Shown here one piece after another: positions 1-9,194 of a stretch of DNA of 35,661 bases. The translations under genes were made by a program, and so were the position numbers. Where the stretch lies: positions 1 through 35,661 of the forward strand of contig JAAYVQ010000087.1 of the NCBI GenBank assembly GCA_012517095.1, read 5' to 3'. The first letter of the stretch is position 1; the number at the start of each line of letters is the position of its first letter. The notes under the pieces were generated by a model. The model made no database searches. It was given only the letters and a program-made list of their open reading frames with translations, and was not told the origin of the DNA. Source of the stretch: Phycisphaerae bacterium. Lineage in GTDB: Bacteria > Planctomycetota > Phycisphaerae > Sedimentisphaerales > Anaerohalosphaeraceae.

Positions 1-63
1 ATTTTTCACCCGTTTGCGAACCACTCCGGGAGTGTCGTCCGGGCAAAATCGACCCATAAACGA

Positions 64-92
64 TTGCGGTTATTGTGGATATGCGGTATAAA
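64..92 (+). promoter_or_regulatory. Candidate sigma70-type promoter: TTGCGG - 17 nt - TATAAA, upstream of the DUF2284-like gene
   Basis: Seen in sequence: ttgcgg (64-69), 17-nt spacer, tataaa (87-92), about 35 nt before the ATG at 128. Confidence 0.5.
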
Positions 93-127
93 TCATCCAT
101 TCTGCAAATAGATTGGATGGGATAACG

Positions 128-673
128 ATGCGCTCCAAAACCCAAAAAAGTGTGGAACAAGCCGGCCTGTCGGACAAAGAAATTCGCGATCTTGTTCAAC
201 GCACTAAGGGTGTCAGGGCCGTTCGCATCATTCCGACTTCCAGAGTCGTAACGGCCCCCTGGGTTCGGTTGAAATGCCAGTTTGGGTGTGACGGATACGG
301 CCGGTGTCTTGTGTGCCCTCCATTTACCCCAACTCCCGATCAGATGCGGGCGGTGCTGGACTCATACCATCGGGTAATGCTCATTCATTTTGACACCCAG
401 ACCAATATCAAGGCGACAATTGTCGATTTGGAACGGGCCATATTCCTCCGGGGTGCGTGGAAGGCCTTCGGGCTCGGCGCCGGACCCTGCTATTTCTGTA
501 AGCGGTGCGAATTGACAAGCGGAAGATGTCGCCACGCTGAACGGGCCAGACCTGCGATGGAGGCCTGTGGAATTGATGTCTTCTCCTCCGCCAGGAATGC
601 CGGTTTTCCAATCGAAGTCATCCGGAACCGGCGGCAGTGCCCGAATTATTACGGAATGATTCTTGTCGATTAG
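128..673 (+). CDS. DUF2284-like predicted metal-binding protein (Cys-rich)
   Basis: ORF with Cys-rich motifs CQFGCDGYGRCLVCPPFTPTP, CYFCKRCEL and CPNYYGM, resembling the DUF2284 family; ATG at 128 preferred over 113. Confidence 0.75.
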   Translation: MRSKTQKSVEQAGLSDKEIRDLVQRTKGVRAVRIIPTSRVVTAPWVRLKCQFGCDGYGRCLVCPPFTPTPDQMRAVLDSYHRVMLIHFDTQTNIKATIVDLERAIFLRGAWKAFGLGAGPCYFCKRCELTSGRCRHAERARPAMEACGIDVFSSARNAGFPIEVIRNRRQCPNYYGMILVD

Positions 674-810
674 CCGGATCATCCAAAAGCCGGCGGATCC
701 GGCACAGAAGAAAGGTTTGGTCGGTCAGAAAAAAGGATAGTTGCGAATACGGTCTCTGAGGTCGATGGCTGTCTACGGTTTTCCGGTATGGATACTCTGG
801 GGGAAATCCT

Positions 811-1302
811 ATGAATCTCATTGGCAGAGCGCTGATCGTGATCGTGCCGTTGATCGCGGCGGGGTGCCTGCAATCCGATGCAGGCAAAGGAATCGTCGCT
901 CGGGGTTTCGCCGGAACATGGCGGTTGAATCGCGTGCAATCCGACATCCCGCCCGTGACCAAGAGTCAGGTGATCGTCATCGAGACCGATGGTGTGTTCG
1001 TGAAAATGCGGGAGACACTCGTCAACGACAAGGACCAGACCCTGACGATATCGGTCGATGGCAAGTTCGATGGACGCGACTACCCCGTCAGCGGGACTTC
1101 GTTTGCGGATACGGTTTCGTATCGCCTTCTGGCTCCCGACACGATCGAAGGGATCGCCAAGAAAGACGGCGTCGTGGTCGTCAAAGAAACGGCCGTGCTT
1201 TCCGAGGATGGCAAGACCATTCGAGTCACCTACCGGAGCTTCGACAAAGAGGGGAATACGCTCACGAATCACGGCCTTTTTGAGCGCATCGATGTCCGCT
1301 AA
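811..1302 (+). CDS. Putative small lipoprotein, function unknown
   Basis: N-terminal hydrophobic segment ending in lipobox LIAAGC; compact beta-rich sequence. Confidence 0.7.
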   Translation: MNLIGRALIVIVPLIAAGCLQSDAGKGIVARGFAGTWRLNRVQSDIPPVTKSQVIVIETDGVFVKMRETLVNDKDQTLTISVDGKFDGRDYPVSGTSFADTVSYRLLAPDTIEGIAKKDGVVVVKETAVLSEDGKTIRVTYRSFDKEGNTLTNHGLFERIDVR

Positions 1303-1435
1303 ACCAGCCATCCGAAAATTTGGGACGATGGAACGAATATTTGTCCCCGAATAGATGACTGTCTCCGGTTATCCCCGGTTTTCCTGGGGTGATGGAGAAC
1401 GATCATTTTCACAACGGTTGATGGGATTTTTCCGA

Positions 1436-2248
1436 TCAGCGTCTCTTTACGGCCTTGATTCCCAGTTCTTTCTCCATAATGTTCTGAAATCTCGTACCGC
1501 CTATTGGGTGATCGGCAACGAGTTTGCCATCGTACAGCACGCCGGAAACGGCGAAGGGCCACGGTGCGTTCTGGGCTTGCCGGTAACTTGTGTACTCGAC
1601 GATTCGGGGTTCTATTCCGTATCGGTCTTGCGCAATCTCGGTAATGTCACTCACCATTTTCAGGTTTTGCGGGCATTGGCCGGAGGTGATGATCGTAAGG
1701 CCCTTGCCGAATTCCTTTCGCTTTTGATCCCACCGGCCTTTAAAACTCGGTGCCGGAGCCGATGTTGTGAATTTCCTGACCAGCAGTGAAAAATCCGGTG
1801 GGGCCGTCTCGACCTCCTCGAATCCGTTCTTCAGAAACAATTCCTTGCCGACCATCCAGGTGCCCTGGCGTGTGACAACCGCCACGCCGTTCAGCCCCGC
1901 CTTCCTGGCGTCTTTGGCGCACTCCTCAATCAGGAGCGTGCCGAAACCCCTGCCCTTATACACCTTTTGCATATAGATGCAGTGAATGAACATATATCCC
2001 TTGGCGTTCACCGCCCTCCAGGCGCGCTGGCCCGGTACATACTCAATGTACCCGGCTAACCCATCCTCCGGCGTGTGGAGCATCTTGACCTTTAATCCTT
2101 CGGTCATGCGTTTCTGTAGCCATTGGAACTTGTGTTGATACGCCCCCTGGCTCGGATCTTTGTGCCCGCATAGCGGCATGGTTTCAGCGTCCTGATCGGT
2201 CATCTCGACGATCCGGACTCCGCCCTTGGCTTTCTCAGAGGTCTTCAT
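1436..2248 (-). CDS. GNAT family N-acetyltransferase with YoaP-like C-terminal domain
   Basis: GNAT-like core (FIHCIYMQKVYKGRGFGTLLIEECAKDARKAG), C-terminal thioredoxin-fold-like tail (TSGQCPQN...); Shine-Dalgarno ggagg on the minus strand before the ATG at 2248. Confidence 0.75.
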   Translation of the reverse strand: MKTSEKAKGGVRIVEMTDQDAETMPLCGHKDPSQGAYQHKFQWLQKRMTEGLKVKMLHTPEDGLAGYIEYVPGQRAWRAVNAKGYMFIHCIYMQKVYKGRGFGTLLIEECAKDARKAGLNGVAVVTRQGTWMVGKELFLKNGFEEVETAPPDFSLLVRKFTTSAPAPSFKGRWDQKRKEFGKGLTIITSGQCPQNLKMVSDITEIAQDRYGIEPRIVEYTSYRQAQNAPWPFAVSGVLYDGKLVADHPIGGTRFQNIMEKELGIKAVKRR

Positions 2249-2453
2249 ACGGTTGTCCTCCGTTTTTTCTTCTTCGTAAGATTCATGAAGGCGATAGAGG
2301 ATCGGCATGGAGTAGGTCAGGATGCCTTCTGTCGGCTCTTGGGCCACAGCAGAGAGCATACCGCCGAATCCCCCCGCAAGCAAGGTGCCGAATCGGAAAA
2401 TAGGGACAGGGGAGCTTCTTCAACAACTCCACAGTTGCTTGGTTTTTTTGACC

Positions 2454-2481
2454 TTGACGGTTCCGGACTCATCCTTAGAAT
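2454..2481 (+). promoter_or_regulatory. Candidate sigma70-type promoter TTGACG - 16 nt - TAGAAT upstream of the GH62-like gene
   Basis: Seen in sequence: ttgacg 2454-2459, tagaat 2476-2481. Confidence 0.4.
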
Positions 2482-2578
2482 GATCCACTATGCCCACAAC
2501 AGCCACAATCACGATCCCGGATAGGCCGGTTTTCCCCGGTTGTACCTGTAAAGATGATATGTGTATAACGAGGTAACC

Positions 2579-3667
2579 ATGAAGCGTCTCACGAATTTCG
2601 CAATGTTGGGTGCGATCATCCTCTGTGGTTTGGGTCCGGATTCGATCAAACCCGCAACCGTATCGGCGCAGGACCAAATCAAAACCGAAGACGGCGGCGC
2701 CGGTCCTAAAGCCGCTTTCAAAGTTCCGGAACTGTGGGAGTATTCCGCTCCTCTGATCGCTCCCGAGATCCGCGACAGCAATCCCAGCGTATGCCAGAAG
2801 GATCCCAGCGTGGTCTTTTATGAAGGAAAGTGGCATGTCTTTATGTCGGTCAAACTGCCGGGCAAAACTACGATAGAGTATTGCTCCTTTGAAAAATGGC
2901 AAGATGCCGACAAGTCGAAGCGAACAATCCTTACGGTCAGTGACAGCGCCTATTACGGCGCTCCACAGGTTTTCTACTTCCGGCCACACAAGAAATGGTA
3001 CATGGTCTATCAGATGGGTGTGCCCGGGGCCAACAAGATGTGGGTGGCCTATTCGACGACGACGGACATCGCCGCCCCCGACTCCTGGACGCAGGCGGCG
3101 CCCATGCTGGACGGCGGGCCGGACGACCCTCGCACGGAAGGGGGCCTGGACTACTGGATCATCTGCGACAATCAGCGGGCGTATCTGTTTTTGACCAATC
3201 TCAACGGCAAGATGTGGCGGCTCTGGACGCCGCTGGCGGATTTTCCGCGCGGGTTCGGCCATTGCGAGCTGGCCCTGGAGGCCAAGATTTTCGAGGCCGC
3301 CCACACCTACAAGCTCAAGGGAATGAACCAATACCTGACCGTCGTCGAGGAAAACGGCCGGCGATACTACAAGGCCTATCTGGCGGACCGGCTGGATGGC
3401 CCTTGGACCCCGGTTGCCGATACCGCCGAGCGGCCGTTTGCCGGATGGAATAACATCCGTCCGGCCGCAGGAGTCCAGCCGTGGACGGACAACATCAGCC
3501 ACGGCGAACTCGTCCGCGCCGGATGCGACGAGACCTTGACCGTCGATCCCGCCAATCTGCGGTTCGTCTTCCAGGGCATGTGGGACAAGGACAAGTCCGG
3601 AAAAAATTACGGCCAGTTCCAGTGGCGAATTGGTATGTTGACGCCGGTTTCGACGGGGGGAAAATAG
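2579..3667 (+). CDS. Secreted GH62-like alpha-L-arabinofuranosidase
   Basis: Signal peptide-like N-terminus; KDPSVVFYEGKWHVFMS, YYGAPQVFYFRPHKKWYMVYQ, GGLDYWIICDNQRAYLFLTNLNGKMWR, GWNNIRPAAGVQPWTDNISHGE resemble the GH62 family. Confidence 0.8.
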   Translation: MKRLTNFAMLGAIILCGLGPDSIKPATVSAQDQIKTEDGGAGPKAAFKVPELWEYSAPLIAPEIRDSNPSVCQKDPSVVFYEGKWHVFMSVKLPGKTTIEYCSFEKWQDADKSKRTILTVSDSAYYGAPQVFYFRPHKKWYMVYQMGVPGANKMWVAYSTTTDIAAPDSWTQAAPMLDGGPDDPRTEGGLDYWIICDNQRAYLFLTNLNGKMWRLWTPLADFPRGFGHCELALEAKIFEAAHTYKLKGMNQYLTVVEENGRRYYKAYLADRLDGPWTPVADTAERPFAGWNNIRPAAGVQPWTDNISHGELVRAGCDETLTVDPANLRFVFQGMWDKDKSGKNYGQFQWRIGMLTPVSTGGK

Positions 3668-3729
3668 AGGGACAACGGGTCTTTTTCAACAGCCCCGATG
3701 CTTCGAATGGTTTTGGAAGAGCTTCATAC

Positions 3730-4086
3730 ATGAAAACATTTACGATCACTCAATTTAGCTTATTGGCTATTGCGTCTGGAATCGCAGTGGGATTAACCTA
3801 TTTTTCGGGGGGTCTGGCCTTCGATCATTGGGATAATATGATCGAGGGTGGAAAAGCAACCTTGCCGCTGCTTACCATTCTGTCAACCCGCTACGGATTT
3901 ATAGTTCCATTGATCGGTTGTCTCTGTTCCATCATTTGCGGAGCGGTCGCAATCAAAAAACAATACGATCCGCGCCTTCTGTGGCGATGGTTCACATTGA
4001 TCGTGATCATTGAAATCATCGGCCTGGCCCTTATTTCCTGGTTCAATTTCTATCCGGCCCTGAGCATAACCTATCGATTCATGTAA
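3730..4086 (+). CDS. Small integral membrane protein (about 3 TM segments)
   Basis: 118-aa ORF with ATG at 3730; hydrophobic segments FSLLAIASGIAVGLTYF, YGFIVPLIGCLCSIICGAVAI, FTLIVIIEIIGLALISWF. Confidence 0.6.
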   Translation: MKTFTITQFSLLAIASGIAVGLTYFSGGLAFDHWDNMIEGGKATLPLLTILSTRYGFIVPLIGCLCSIICGAVAIKKQYDPRLLWRWFTLIVIIEIIGLALISWFNFYPALSITYRFM

Positions 4087-4104
4087 TTGCCCGGCATTCA
4101 TTAG

Positions 4105-4509
4105 TTGAAATTACAGCGATGGAAGAATAAGGTGGAGAAGAAAAAGTCAAATTCTGATGTCAAAAGAATCATTCAAAAATTTCTAACATCAAACAATGCA
4201 TTTGAATGTTTGACTTGGCTTTCGGAGTCAAAGACTCAAAAGAGAACTCTCGGCGAAGATACAAACCCTAAAGATTCTGTTGCCTTGATCACATCGTTGT
4301 ATGACGCGGGTGCGCGGAAAGTGTGGGTTTTTGACATCGATGATTATGGGCCAGAGGGGCAGAATAGTGGTAAATTAATTATTGAATTACCTGATGATCC
4401 AAGTCAACGGCTGCGGATATTAACAATATGTGGGGATATTGCACATCGACTTGGATATGAGCCAGAGAACGATACAAACCAAGAGGCGATTTTTATTATG
4501 CTTGACTAA
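4105..4509 (+). CDS. Hypothetical protein (orphan-like)
   Basis: ORF in visibly AT-richer DNA than flanks; TTG start in the track (GTG at 4132 also possible); no family recognised. Confidence 0.5.
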   Translation: MKLQRWKNKVEKKKSNSDVKRIIQKFLTSNNAFECLTWLSESKTQKRTLGEDTNPKDSVALITSLYDAGARKVWVFDIDDYGPEGQNSGKLIIELPDDPSQRLRILTICGDIAHRLGYEPENDTNQEAIFIMLD

Positions 4510-4649
4510 GATGGGTTCCAGTGGGAATTCGGAAATCATGTAATAATGATTTTCCCTTGAATTCTCCCGGTCAATGGCGGAATATGAATGCCTTATTCGA
4601 TCGGCGCTGTTTTCGAAGTTGCCATCTGAATCGATTCCTTGGAGAAGCC

Positions 4650-6020
4650 ATGAAGCACAACAAAACAAATGTCACGCGTCGGAGTTTTCTCAAATCCTCA
4701 GCCATCGGCATCGGTGTGGCCGCGTTCGGCGGGCCGATGGTGATCCGCTGCAGCGCCGCCTCGACCGCCGCCAATAGCAAGGTCAACCTGGCGCTGGTCG
4801 GCTGCGGCGGGCAGGGCCGCGGCGTGATGAATTGGCTGCTTTCCTGCGGTGCCAACCTCGTTGCCCTGTGCGATCCTGATGCCGGCCAGATCGCAAACGC
4901 CCGCAAAGACGCGGCCGGCAAGGGTGGCGAGAAGGCCACCGGCTATGAGGATTATCGCAAGCTGCTCGACAAGGCCGACACATTCGACGCCGTCCTGATC
5001 GGCACGCCCGATCACTGGCACGCGCCGCTGTGCAAGGCGTTCATGAAGGCCGGCAAGCACATCTATTGCGAAAAGCCGCTGACGCACAGCGTCTCCGAGG
5101 CCCGCCAGCTTCGCGAGCTGGCTCGCAGCAGTAAGGTCGTGACCCAGATGGGCAATCAGGGCAGCGACAGTTCCTCGTTGCGCCGCTCAATCGAGATCAT
5201 CCAGGCCGGGGCCATCGGTCCCGTCCACGAAATTTATGAGTGGGGGATCGGGGTTACCGCCCGCGAAGGCAGAGCCGAAGGCGAAGATCCCATTCCGGCC
5301 GGCTTCAATTGGGACCTGTGGGTGGGCCCCTCGGCCATGCGGCCCTTTAAGAAGGGCGCCTATCATCCGGCCGTGTGGCGCGGCTGGTTCGACTTCGGCA
5401 ATGGCGGCCTGGCCGACTTCTGCTGCCACTCCATCAACCTGCCCATGCGATCCCTGGACCTGGGCTACCCCGAGCGGCTCGTGACCAACCTGGACAAATC
5501 CGGCCAACAGCCGGCCGACAAACCCGCCGTAGAGTTTCATTTCCCGGCCCGCGGCAAGCTCCCGCCGGTCAATCTCTACTGGCAGGGCAATGGCCAGCCC
5601 CCGGCTGCGGTGATCGCGCCCGTCGTCGATGTCCATAAGGAAAAGGACGGCGGCGTCCTGATCGTCGGCGAGAAGGGCTGCATCTATTCGAGCCACTGGA
5701 ACACCGACGCGATGATCCGCCTCGAAGGCGAGCCGCGTCTCAAGGATGTCCTGCAGCACCCGGCGACCAAGGATATCCCGCAAACCCTGCCGCGCAGCAA
5801 GGGTCACGGCCAGGAGTTTATCGACGCCTGTCGCGGCGAGGGAAAGACCTTCTCCGACTTTGACATCGGCGGCAAGCTCACCGAGATCGGCCTTTCGGGT
5901 GTGCTGGCCGTCCGTGCCGGAAAAAACCTCGACTGGAACGGCGAAAAGATGGAAGCCACCAACGCCCCCGAAGTGGCCCGATTGGTCCATACCGAATGGC
6001 GACCGAGGTGGCTTGGATAG
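4650..6020 (+). CDS. Gfo/Idh/MocA family oxidoreductase with Tat signal
   Basis: Tat motif TRRSFLKSSAIGIGVAAFG; Rossmann motif VNLALVGCGGQGRGVM; DAVLIGTPDHWHAPLCKAFMKAGKHIYCEKPLTHSVSEARQL; ggagaag Shine-Dalgarno before ATG 4650. Confidence 0.9.
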   Translation: MKHNKTNVTRRSFLKSSAIGIGVAAFGGPMVIRCSAASTAANSKVNLALVGCGGQGRGVMNWLLSCGANLVALCDPDAGQIANARKDAAGKGGEKATGYEDYRKLLDKADTFDAVLIGTPDHWHAPLCKAFMKAGKHIYCEKPLTHSVSEARQLRELARSSKVVTQMGNQGSDSSSLRRSIEIIQAGAIGPVHEIYEWGIGVTAREGRAEGEDPIPAGFNWDLWVGPSAMRPFKKGAYHPAVWRGWFDFGNGGLADFCCHSINLPMRSLDLGYPERLVTNLDKSGQQPADKPAVEFHFPARGKLPPVNLYWQGNGQPPAAVIAPVVDVHKEKDGGVLIVGEKGCIYSSHWNTDAMIRLEGEPRLKDVLQHPATKDIPQTLPRSKGHGQEFIDACRGEGKTFSDFDIGGKLTEIGLSGVLAVRAGKNLDWNGEKMEATNAPEVARLVHTEWRPRWLG

Positions 6021-6052
6021 TAGATAATCAGGGCACATTATAGGTATATTAG

Positions 6053-7132
6053 ATGAAGTACTGGCTGATTCGGATTGGAATTTTGGCGACCTTGTTCGCG
6101 GGCATTGTCGGCGGAGCGCGGGCCACGGACGCAGTTCCAGTAATCTATTGTACGGACCTGTTTCACCCGCATGTGGACCCGGATGACCACTTCGACCTGG
6201 CATGTTTGTACGCAATCCCGCAGTTGAATATCAAAGTGATCATTCTGGATCAGGGTCGCAGGCAGCAAAAGCAGCCGGGCTCGGTGGCCGTTCAGCAAAT
6301 GAATACCATCACGGGCCGCAATGTCCCGTGGGAGATCGGATTAGCCGATCCACTGGCTAATCTGGAGGATACCGGCGCCAATCAGGCAAAGGAGTATCAG
6401 GGTGGCGTCGAGCGGATTCTGAAGATCCTCACCGAGTCCGATCGGCCGGTCAGCATCATTACGGTCGGCAGTGTCCGGGATGTGGCCGCGGCGTTCAATC
6501 GCCAGCCGGACCTTTTCCACAAGAAGGTCGGCCGGCTGATGATCTTCATCGGAGAGGCATCGAATCCGGGATTGATTGAGTACAATGTCAGTTTGGATGT
6601 TCAGGCCTTCCGAAGGGTTATGGAATCCGGCCTGCCGATCTATTGGGTGCCCTGTTTCGACGGGGGGTTGTGGCAAAACCGGGGTCGGGCATCCTATTGG
6701 AAGACCACTCAGGCCGAGTTGCTCGGAGAGGTATCGAAACGGGCGATGAACTACTTTATCTATGCCTTGACCCATAGTAAGGAGGATCCGATCCTGTTTC
6801 TGGATCGTCCGATAACATCTGAACAGGCCAGTGGAATCCTGGGATTAGACCGGAATCTATGGTGTACGGCCATTTTCGGGGATCTGGCAGATATGAGGAT
6901 ATGGGAATCAAACAAGCGTTTTTATCTGGCGGACAAAGAGGATAACCACGGAAATCCGGTAGAGTTATTCCGATTTGAGGACATCCAGTGCTCCATTGAT
7001 GAAAGGGGGGTTGTTTCCACAAGCACGGCCGGAAACCTGAAGATCAAGCGTTTTCGAGTCCTTAATGAAGCTACTTATCCGGACATAATGACCCAAGTAA
7101 CAGCCAGACTTTTAGCTTCTCTGGGGAAGTGA
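6053..7132 (+). CDS. Exported nucleoside-hydrolase-like protein (IUNH fold)
   Basis: Signal peptide; Asp-rich motif DPDDHFDLACLYAI at the position of the DxDPGxDDA motif; PVSIITVGSVRDVAAA resembles the nucleoside hydrolase family. Confidence 0.65.
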   Translation: MKYWLIRIGILATLFAGIVGGARATDAVPVIYCTDLFHPHVDPDDHFDLACLYAIPQLNIKVIILDQGRRQQKQPGSVAVQQMNTITGRNVPWEIGLADPLANLEDTGANQAKEYQGGVERILKILTESDRPVSIITVGSVRDVAAAFNRQPDLFHKKVGRLMIFIGEASNPGLIEYNVSLDVQAFRRVMESGLPIYWVPCFDGGLWQNRGRASYWKTTQAELLGEVSKRAMNYFIYALTHSKEDPILFLDRPITSEQASGILGLDRNLWCTAIFGDLADMRIWESNKRFYLADKEDNHGNPVELFRFEDIQCSIDERGVVSTSTAGNLKIKRFRVLNEATYPDIMTQVTARLLASLGK

Positions 7133-7227
7133 TGGTATTCCCATGAAAATACGGTGGATTGGGTAGGGCTGGTATTACGGATTTCCGGGTGTGGCAGAAA
7201 ATTTTAGAAAAAATGTCATTTTTGTAT

Positions 7228-7256
7228 TTGCATGACATGAAAAATTGATGTATATT
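7228..7256 (+). promoter_or_regulatory. Candidate sigma70-type promoter TTGCAT - 17 nt - TATATT for tRNA-Thr/tuf
   Basis: Seen in sequence: ttgcat 7228-7233, 17-nt spacer, tatatt 7251-7256, about 110 nt upstream of tRNA-Thr. Confidence 0.6.
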
Positions 7257-7364
7257 TTCCCTCTTACGAATTGGATGGGAGTCCCTATCCCTATGGTGAG
7301 AGGAAGGCGGAACTATGAACCCGGCGGACCGCAGTGAGGGCTGTCGGAGAAACTGTTGGCGACC

Positions 7365-7437
<73 letters not shown>

Positions 7438-7555
7438 AAAAAAACGGATCTGTCGGCGATCGGATGCGTCGGCGGAAAAACGAATGGGTACGAACCAATC
7501 GAAAATAAAAACTTAGGAAACAACACTAACACGGCACATTGGAGGTTTTGGTACG

Positions 7556-8782
7556 ATGGCAAAGGCAGTATTCGAGAGAAATAAACCGCATGTCAATGTC
7601 GGTACGATTGGCCATGTGGACCACGGCAAGACGACTCTGACGGCCGCGATTACGCGCGTGATGGAACTGAAGGGTTTTTCGAAGTTCAAATCCTACGATG
7701 ACATCGCCAAGGCGTCGGAGTCGCAGGGTCGTCGCGACGACACCAAGATTCTGACCATCGCCACGGCGCATGTGGAATACATTTCCGAGACGCGCCACTA
7801 TGCGCATGTGGACTGCCCGGGGCACGCGGACTATGTCAAGAACATGATCACCGGCGCCGCCCAGATGGACGGGGCGATCCTGGTGGTTAGCGCCTATGAC
7901 GGCCCGATGCCGCAAACGCGGGAGCATATCCTGCTGGCTCGCCAAGTGAATGTTCCGAAGATCGTGGTGTTCCTGAACAAGGTCGATCTGGTGGACGATC
8001 CGGAACTGTTGGATCTTGTGGAGATGGAAGTCCGTGAACTGCTCAACAAGTACGAGTTCCCGGGCGATGACACACCGATCATCCGCGGCAATGCTCTGGG
8101 AGCGATGAAGGCCCCCAATCTGGACGATCCGTGCTGCAAACCGATCCTGGATCTGGTCAAGGCGATGGATGATTACATTCCGATTCCCCAGCGCGAGGCC
8201 GATAAGCCGTTCCTGATGCCGGTGGAAGATGTGTTCAGCATCAAGGGTCGCGGAACGGTGGGGACCGGGCGCGTCGAGCGCGGCGTTGTGAAGGTCGGCG
8301 AGCAGGTTGAAATCGTGGGCCTGAGCAAGGAAGCCCGCAAGACGACCGTGACCGGCGTGGAAATGTTTAACAAAACCCTGGATGAAGGTCAGGCCGGCGA
8401 TAACATCGGCCTGCTGCTGCGGGGCATTGAAAAGAAAGATCTGGAACGCGGACAGGTTATCGCCGCCCCCGGTTCGATCACGCCTCACACCAAGTACTAT
8501 GGGGAAGTGTATGTCCTGACCAAAGAGGAAGGCGGTCGGCACACCCCGTTCTTCGCGGGCTACAAGCCGCAGTTTTTCTTCCGCACGACGGATGTCACCG
8601 GCGAAGTGACCAAGATTATGAGCCGTGAAGGCAAACCGGTCGAGATGTGTATGCCGGGCGATAATATTGAAATGGAAGTGTCGATTATTTCCCCGATCGC
8701 GATGGAAGCCGGGCTTCGATTCGCGATTCGCGAAGGCGGCCGAACGGTGGGTTCCGGGGTCGTCACAAAGATTATTGAGTGA
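7556..8782 (+). CDS. tuf: Elongation factor Tu
   Basis: [47 protein letters not shown]-terminal [23 protein letters not shown]. Confidence 0.98.
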   Translation: MAKAVFERNKPHVNVGTIGHVDHGKTTLTAAITRVMELKGFSKFKSYDDIAKASESQGRRDDTKILTIATAHVEYISETRHYAHVDCPGHADYVKNMITGAAQMDGAILVVSAYDGPMPQTREHILLARQVNVPKIVVFLNKVDLVDDPELLDLVEMEVRELLNKYEFPGDDTPIIRGNALGAMKAPNLDDPCCKPILDLVKAMDDYIPIPQREADKPFLMPVEDVFSIKGRGTVGTGRVERGVVKVGEQVEIVGLSKEARKTTVTGVEMFNKTLDEGQAGDNIGLLLRGIEKKDLERGQVIAAPGSITPHTKYYGEVYVLTKEEGGRHTPFFAGYKPQFFFRTTDVTGEVTKIMSREGKPVEMCMPGDNIEMEVSIISPIAMEAGLRFAIREGGRTVGSGVVTKIIE

Positions 8783-8799
8783 TAGGATAATAACGGCAA

Positions 8800-8834
8800 G
8801 ATAGCGCCGACGGTAACGGTCGGCGCTATCTTTT
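8800..8834 (+). terminator. Intrinsic terminator between tuf and rpmG
   Basis: 12-bp perfect stem GATAGCGCCGAC / GTCGGCGCTATC with 7-nt loop, followed by TTTT. Confidence 0.75.
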
Positions 8835-8889
8835 CTCCGAACCGAGGGATGGGACTCGGGAAGGGGAATTGTCTTTTCGTGAGGAAACG

Positions 8890-9057
8890 ATGGCAAAGGC
8901 ACCCAAACGGGAATATGTGTGGCTCGAATGTCGCGAATGCGGCGATCGGAACTACCGTACCCAGGTGAATGTCCAGGGCGGAACGCCCAAGCTGGAAATC
9001 GCCAAGTACTGCAAGCGGGAACGCAAACGGACGGTTCATAAGATCCGCCGCAAATAA
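8890..9057 (+). CDS. rpmG: 50S ribosomal protein L33
   Basis: WLECRECGDRNYRTQVNVQGGTPKLEIAKYCKRERKRTVHKIRRK; Shine-Dalgarno gtgagg before ATG 8890. Confidence 0.93.
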   Translation: MAKAPKREYVWLECRECGDRNYRTQVNVQGGTPKLEIAKYCKRERKRTVHKIRRK

Positions 9058-9062
9058 TGAAT

Positions 9063-9136
<74 letters not shown>

Positions 9137-9194
9137 ATCGAGAGACCCAAGGAATCGTCGGCCAACGACGAAGGATAAGAAGGAAGCGATAACG

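Noticed and set aside
1355-1789. 144-aa plus-strand ORF opposite the GNAT gene
   Set aside because: Overlaps the better-supported minus-strand acetyltransferase; no recognisable motif
2420-3502. 360-aa minus-strand ORF opposite the GH62-like gene
   Set aside because: Antisense shadow of a well-supported CDS with signal peptide and family motifs
5187-6215. 342-aa minus-strand ORF across the Gfo/Idh/MocA gene
   Set aside because: Opposite strand encodes a clear oxidoreductase; no family signal in the antisense product
7526-8902. 458-aa minus-strand ORF antisense to tuf
   Set aside because: Shadow ORF; His/Asp-rich low-information translation opposite highly conserved EF-Tu
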